A stretch of 64,000 nucleotides of DNA from Pararhodobacter zhoushanensis (GTDB taxonomy: Bacteria; Pseudomonadota; Alphaproteobacteria; Rhodobacterales; Rhodobacteraceae): contig NZ_REEZ01000014.1 in NCBI RefSeq assembly GCF_003990445.1, forward strand, positions 48,246 through 112,245. The letters are read 5' to 3'. Under the pieces are notes generated by a model. The model ran no database searches and was not told the DNA's origin. It saw only the letters and a list, made by a program, of their open reading frames with translations. Shown here piece by piece: positions 60,391 through 64,000 of this stretch. Position 1 is the stretch's first letter. Every line of letters begins with the position of its first letter. Made by a program: the position numbers and the translations under genes.

Positions 60391-61122
60391 ATGGACATGA
60401 CCGATTGTGCAGCGTGCCCTTTACGCCAGTGCGACCTCTTTACTCCCTTCAGTGATGACGAGCTCGACTTCATGGCTCACTTCAAAAGTGGCGAGCTGAC
60501 GGTCACCAAAGGCACAACAATCTTGATGGAAGGCTCGAATAGCGGACAGCTTTTCACCATTCTGAAAGGTATGGCAATCCGGTATAAATTGCTTGAGGAC
60601 GGCAGTCGTCAAGTGATCAATTTCGCCATGCCCGGCGACTTTCTCGGGCTTCAGGCGGGCGTCATGGGTGAGATGCAGCACAGCGTCGAAGCGGCTTCAG
60701 ATATGACATTGTGTGTCTTCCGTCGCGAGGCGTTGTGGGACGTGTTTCGCTCCCATCCCTCGCGCGCCTTTGACCTGACCTGGATCAGCGCGGTCGAGGA
60801 GCATTTTCTGGGTGAGACGATTGCGACGCTGGGCCAGCGCGACGGGTTACAGCGCGTTTCCTGGGCGTTGACACGCCTTTTCATGCGGCTGCGCGCTGTC
60901 GGGCTGGGGACGCGCAAGTCAGTGCCACTGCCGTTCCGACAGCAAGACATGGCGGATGCGCTGGGTCTGTCGCTGGTCCACACCAACAAGACGCTGGCCG
61001 AACTGCGCCAACAAAAGATCGCCACCTGGTCCAAGGGCGTGCTTGAGGTGCATGATTTCGACAAGCTCCGCTCAACCGGGCTGGTGGATGAGAACCGCGA
61101 GGCCAAGCGCCCGTTGCTCTAA
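60391..61122 (+). CDS. Crp/Fnr-family regulator with FNR-like cysteines
   Basis: The ATG at 60391 follows GAGGAAG and gives 243 residues. The N-terminus has Cys6, Cys9 and Cys14 (TDCAACPLRQCDLF), and Cys108 in the beta-roll (ASDMTLCVFRREAL) falls where FNR has its fourth cluster ligand. A cyclic-nucleotide-like domain (about 20-130) and the C-terminal helix-turn-helix follow (QDMADALGLSLVHTNKTLAE). An Fe-S redox sensor is possible, though the second gap is four residues and not five. It is divergent from the receiver-like gene. Confidence 0.8.
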   Translation: MDMTDCAACPLRQCDLFTPFSDDELDFMAHFKSGELTVTKGTTILMEGSNSGQLFTILKGMAIRYKLLEDGSRQVINFAMPGDFLGLQAGVMGEMQHSVEAASDMTLCVFRREALWDVFRSHPSRAFDLTWISAVEEHFLGETIATLGQRDGLQRVSWALTRLFMRLRAVGLGTRKSVPLPFRQQDMADALGLSLVHTNKTLAELRQQKIATWSKGVLEVHDFDKLRSTGLVDENREAKRPLL

Positions 61123-61138
61123 GCGCGGCCCCCTTGCC

Positions 61139-61540
61139 TTAACCGCGCCGGTGATAGGTCAGCGCGGCGCGGATACACTGCGCCAGCGCGGCCTCGGGGA
61201 TCGGGCCGGGGTGCAGGATCAGCGCGCGCTTGCCTTCATAGGCGAAGGTGTCGCCGAAATGGTCGCGAAAGCCGTCGATCAATGTCGTCTGACAATGCAC
61301 GAACAGCGCGACCTGATCGGGGGCGGTCTTGCTGACCCCCAGCCGGATCGTCGTGCCTGCGCGGCCGGGCGGCAGATACGCGGGCTCACCCCATTTCAGC
61401 GTTTCGGTCAGTGGTCCGACCGCTGCCTCGTCCGCGACCGCGAAAATCAGGGCGCGCACCGATTGCAGGCGCGCGTGCAACGCGTCCGACAGGCGCTCAA
61501 AGGCCGCAGCGACGGCGTCGGGTGGGGCAGGGATGCTCAT
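61139..61540 (-). CDS. DUF1801-domain protein
   Basis: The start at 61540 gives 133 residues (MSIPAPPDAVAAAFERLSDA). The DUF1801 signature is present in LTETLKWGEPAYLPPG and in TTIRLGVSKTAPDQVALFVH. These small cytoplasmic proteins resemble YdhG and have no settled function. It is convergent with the Crp/Fnr-type gene and divergent from dinB. Confidence 0.82.
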   Translation of the reverse strand: MSIPAPPDAVAAAFERLSDALHARLQSVRALIFAVADEAAVGPLTETLKWGEPAYLPPGRAGTTIRLGVSKTAPDQVALFVHCQTTLIDGFRDHFGDTFAYEGKRALILHPGPIPEAALAQCIRAALTYHRRG

Positions 61541-61660
61541 CCCTCTAAGGTGCCATACCGCAGCTTGACCGGAAAGAGGTAAATATTCCCCTTTCGTTCT
61601 TCCCTGCCGCGCCCGCACCCGCTATTCTGGCCACCAATCCGTGAGGCAGGGGCAAGGCCC

Positions 61661-62770
61661 GTGACGACCGACAGCGACCCGACACAATCCGAGGCACCGC
61701 GCCGCAAGATCATCCATGTTGACATGGATGCCTTCTATGCGTCGGTCGAGCAGCGCGATAACCCCGAGCTGCGCGGCAAGCCCGTTGTGGTCGGCGGCGC
61801 TGGTCCGCGCGGTGTGGTTGCGGCGGCGAGCTATGAGGCGCGGGTGTTCGGGGTGCGCTCGGCCATGCCCTCGGTCACCGCGCGGCGCAAATGCCCCGAG
61901 CTGATCTTCGCCCGGCCCCGCTTTGATGTGTACCGCGAGGTCTCGGGCCAGATCCGCGAGATCTTTGCTGAACATACCGACCTTATCGAACCCCTGTCGC
62001 TGGACGAGGCCTATCTCGACGTGACCGAGAACAAGCAGGGCATCGCCTCGGCCACCGAACTGGCGCAGGTGGTGCGCGCGCGGATCAAGGAGGTGACCGG
62101 GCTGAATGCCTCGGCCGGGATCTCGTATTGCAAGTTTCTGGCCAAGATGGCGTCGGATCTGAACAAACCCAACGGGCAGGCGGTGATCACGCCGCGCCGC
62201 GGGGCCGAATTCGTCGCCGCGCTGCCGGTCGCCAAGTTCCACGGCGTCGGCCCGGCCACGGCGGCCAAGATGGCGCGGCTGGGGATCACCACAGGGGCCG
62301 ATCTGCGCGCGCAATCGCTGGAGTTTCTGCGCCAGAATTTTGGCAAGTCCGGCGGCTGGTATTACCGCATTTCGCGCGGCATCGACGAACGCGCGGTGCA
62401 GCCGCACCGGGAACGCAAATCGGTGGGGGCTGAGGATACGTTTCTGGAGGACATCTTCGAGCCTGCGCTGGCGCGCGAGGAACTTGCCAAGCTGGTCGCC
62501 CGCGTCTGGCGGCACACCGACGACAAGGGGCTGAAGGCGCGCACGGTGGTCGTTAAGGTTAAGTACGCCGATTTCCAGCAGATCACCCGCAGCCGCACGC
62601 TGTCGGTTCCGCTGGCCTCGGCCGCCGAGATGGAGGCGCTGAGTTTTGCGCTGCTCGATCCGGTGTTCCCGGTGGCCAAGGGGATACGGCTGCTGGGGGT
62701 GACGCTGTCGACGCTCAGCGGCGAGGATGACGAGGCAGCGACGCAGGGCGTGCAGCTGTCGCTGTGGTGA
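61661..62770 (+). CDS. dinB: DNA polymerase IV
   Basis: A GTG start gives 369 residues. Y-family motifs are IIHVDMDAFYASVEQRDNPE (metal Asp), AASYEARVFGVRSAMP, EPLSLDEAYLDVTEN (catalytic Asp-Glu) and NASAGISYCKFLAKMASDLN, followed by the helix-hairpin-helix (HGVGPATAAKMARLGITTG) and little finger. It ends QLSLW, a beta-clamp binding motif. It performs error-prone translesion synthesis. The last 56 bp overlap the convergent LysR-type gene. Confidence 0.94.
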   Translation: MTTDSDPTQSEAPRRKIIHVDMDAFYASVEQRDNPELRGKPVVVGGAGPRGVVAAASYEARVFGVRSAMPSVTARRKCPELIFARPRFDVYREVSGQIREIFAEHTDLIEPLSLDEAYLDVTENKQGIASATELAQVVRARIKEVTGLNASAGISYCKFLAKMASDLNKPNGQAVITPRRGAEFVAALPVAKFHGVGPATAAKMARLGITTGADLRAQSLEFLRQNFGKSGGWYYRISRGIDERAVQPHRERKSVGAEDTFLEDIFEPALAREELAKLVARVWRHTDDKGLKARTVVVKVKYADFQQITRSRTLSVPLASAAEMEALSFALLDPVFPVAKGIRLLGVTLSTLSGEDDEAATQGVQLSLW

Positions 62771-63956
62771 ACCGCGCCGCCAGCGCCTGCGCGAATGCTG
62801 CAACCGCCGGAGACTGTGGCGTGTCACCCAGCCGTGTCAGCCCGACGGCAACGCCCGCGTCGGGCAGGTCGAACGCCACGGCCTTGAGATCCGGGCGCAG
62901 CACGTCGAGCGTGGCGTCGGAATAGCTGAGCAGCGCAATCGAGTCACTGTCGGCGATCATCTGCTCGGCATCGGCAAAGGACCAGATTTCATAGCTTTGC
63001 GCCGGGGGCACTGCACCCAGCCGCCGAAAGGCCGTCTCGAAATAGCGCCGCACCGGCGTGCCGTGCGGGGCCACGACCCAACGCTGGGCGGCGAGCGTGT
63101 CGATGCTGACCGGACCGGCATGCACCGGATGATCGCGCCGGGCAACCAGCGTGAAACGCTCTTGATAGAGCGGCTCCTCGACAAAACCCGGGTAGGGCGC
63201 GGGCGAGCGCAGCAGGCCGACGATCACGTCGATTTCACGCCGTTTGAGCGCGTCGCACAGCGCGGTGTAGTTGCCCGGAACGCCCACCAGCCGCAGGTTC
63301 GGGGCGTCTCGTGTCAGGTCGCCAAAGGCCGCCATCACCTGCGCCTGTCCGCTGAACGGCATCAGCCCCACCGCGACGCGCCCGGTCAGCCCCTGCGCCG
63401 CCTGCGCCAGCAGGGCGGGCAGGGCGCGCAGCTCGTCCTGCACCCGGTCCCAGAGCGCGGCGAGGGTGAAGGCGGCAGGCTCGGGCGTCAGGCCGCTGCC
63501 GTGGCGGCGAAACAGCGGCGCGGGCACCAGCGCGCCCAGATCGCGCAGCGTCTGGCTGATCGCGGGCTGCCGGACCCCCAGCGCCTGCGCCGCAGCCGAG
63601 GCACTGCCCGTCGTCACCACCGCCGCCAGCGCGCTCAGGTGCCGCCATTGCACCATTCCCGCCAGCCGGGCGTGACGCGCGCCCAGATCGACGCGCTCGA
63701 CCGTTTCAATATCGGCGAGCAGGCGCTGACATTGCGCAACCACCACGTCGCCGGGGGCGGTCGGTTCACTGCCGGTCCAGCCGCGCTGGAACAGCGTCAC
63801 ACCCAGCCGCGCCTCGGCCTCACCCAGCGCGCGCGACAATGAGGACTGGCTGAGCGCCAGCGCCTCGGCAGCGGCGCTCAGGCGGCGGTGATCGGCCAGC
63901 GCGCGGATGACGCGGGCCTCGCGGGCGGTGAGGGGCAGGGGGGTGGACGGTTGCAT
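62715..63956 (-). CDS. LysR-type regulator with two tandem HTH domains
   Basis: This 413-residue protein is about 110 longer than a normal LysR regulator. The first winged helix is at about residues 8-66 (LSAAAEALALSQSSLSRALG, then EAEARLGVTLFQR). A second complete one is at about 103-160 (SASAAAQALGVRQPAISQTL, then FRRHGSGLTPEP). A LysR substrate-binding domain follows (GRVAVGLMPFSGQAQVMAAF through DTPQSPAVAAFAQALAARFT). The frame is continuous, so it is a genuine tandem form. Eleven C residues precede the start codon directly. Confidence 0.85.
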   Translation of the reverse strand: MQPSTPLPLTAREARVIRALADHRRLSAAAEALALSQSSLSRALGEAEARLGVTLFQRGWTGSEPTAPGDVVVAQCQRLLADIETVERVDLGARHARLAGMVQWRHLSALAAVVTTGSASAAAQALGVRQPAISQTLRDLGALVPAPLFRRHGSGLTPEPAAFTLAALWDRVQDELRALPALLAQAAQGLTGRVAVGLMPFSGQAQVMAAFGDLTRDAPNLRLVGVPGNYTALCDALKRREIDVIVGLLRSPAPYPGFVEEPLYQERFTLVARRDHPVHAGPVSIDTLAAQRWVVAPHGTPVRRYFETAFRRLGAVPPAQSYEIWSFADAEQMIADSDSIALLSYSDATLDVLRPDLKAVAFDLPDAGVAVGLTRLGDTPQSPAVAAFAQALAARFTTATAARPASLPRHPRR

Positions 63957-64000
63957 GGGGGGGGGGGCGAGTTGGGGTGAACCCCGACCTACGGGGCGTG

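Overview
The window is high-GC DNA (about 65% by eye) from an alphaproteobacterium, most likely the Rhodobacteraceae/Paracoccaceae. The clues are a GTA-like spike base protein, a sorbitol/mannitol (smo/mtlK) operon ordered as known from Rhodobacter, a tRNA-His with no G-1 and with A73 (an alphaproteobacterial trait), an orphan CtrA-like box, and many long ATGA-overlapped operons.

Layout. (1) 1-9763 is the right end of a prophage: tail-tip and fibre genes, a degenerate tandem duplication, a lysis cassette (holin candidate, small membrane protein, T7-type amidase, nested Rz/Rz1 spanins), a GTA-type spike base protein and a second fibre, then small cargo genes including a BamE-like lipoprotein. 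It ends in a 45-nt 3' relic of tRNA-Pro(CGG), read here as the right attachment site. (2) 9972-17960 (minus) is a nine-gene cobalamin uptake module under a cobalamin riboswitch. It runs BtuB receptor, BtuF, BtuC, an uncharacterised 336-aa protein, BtuD-like ATPase, ExbB, two ExbDs and TonB, nearly all overlapping. (3) 18145-20323 (plus): DUF4394 protein, ECF sigma factor and membrane anti-sigma factor. (4) 20475-22261: exonuclease, aldo/keto reductase and a tiny ORF. (5) 22268-28624 is a catabolic locus: GntR regulator with an operator, FAA hydrolase and TRAP transporter on one side; dimeric-barrel protein, SDR, a deleted epimerase relic and an SRPBCC protein on the other. (6) 28705-32705: truncated Hsp70 plus TerB, then a PilZ/membrane-fusion protein behind a CtrA-like box. 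(7) 32791-40504: MurA paralogue with Asp replacing the catalytic Cys, hisH, hisB, small genes, rimO, cytochrome b561 with a divergent MarR sharing a 28-bp perfect palindrome, and a glutamate-synthase-like flavoprotein. (8) 40610-48157: crotonase, CdsA, acyltransferase, AsmA, SHMT-like enzyme, outer-membrane barrel and TetR. (9) 48220-57984 (minus): polyol operon with SorC-type regulator, SmoEFGK, sorbitol and mannitol dehydrogenases, HAD phosphatase and FGGY kinase. (10) 58075-63956: tRNA-His, SRP RNA, small regulators, dinB and a LysR-type protein with two HTH domains.

How the genes work together: the B12 module carries its own energiser as well as receptor and ABC importer. The smo locus imports hexitols, oxidises them to ketoses and phosphorylates products. 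The GntR/TRAP locus imports an organic or sugar acid and processes it by SDR and FAA-hydrolase chemistry. The least described elements are the 336-aa B12-module protein, the orphan PilZ/HlyD-like protein and the double-HTH LysR protein. All assignments come from reading the sequence and recalled family motifs; no database search was run.
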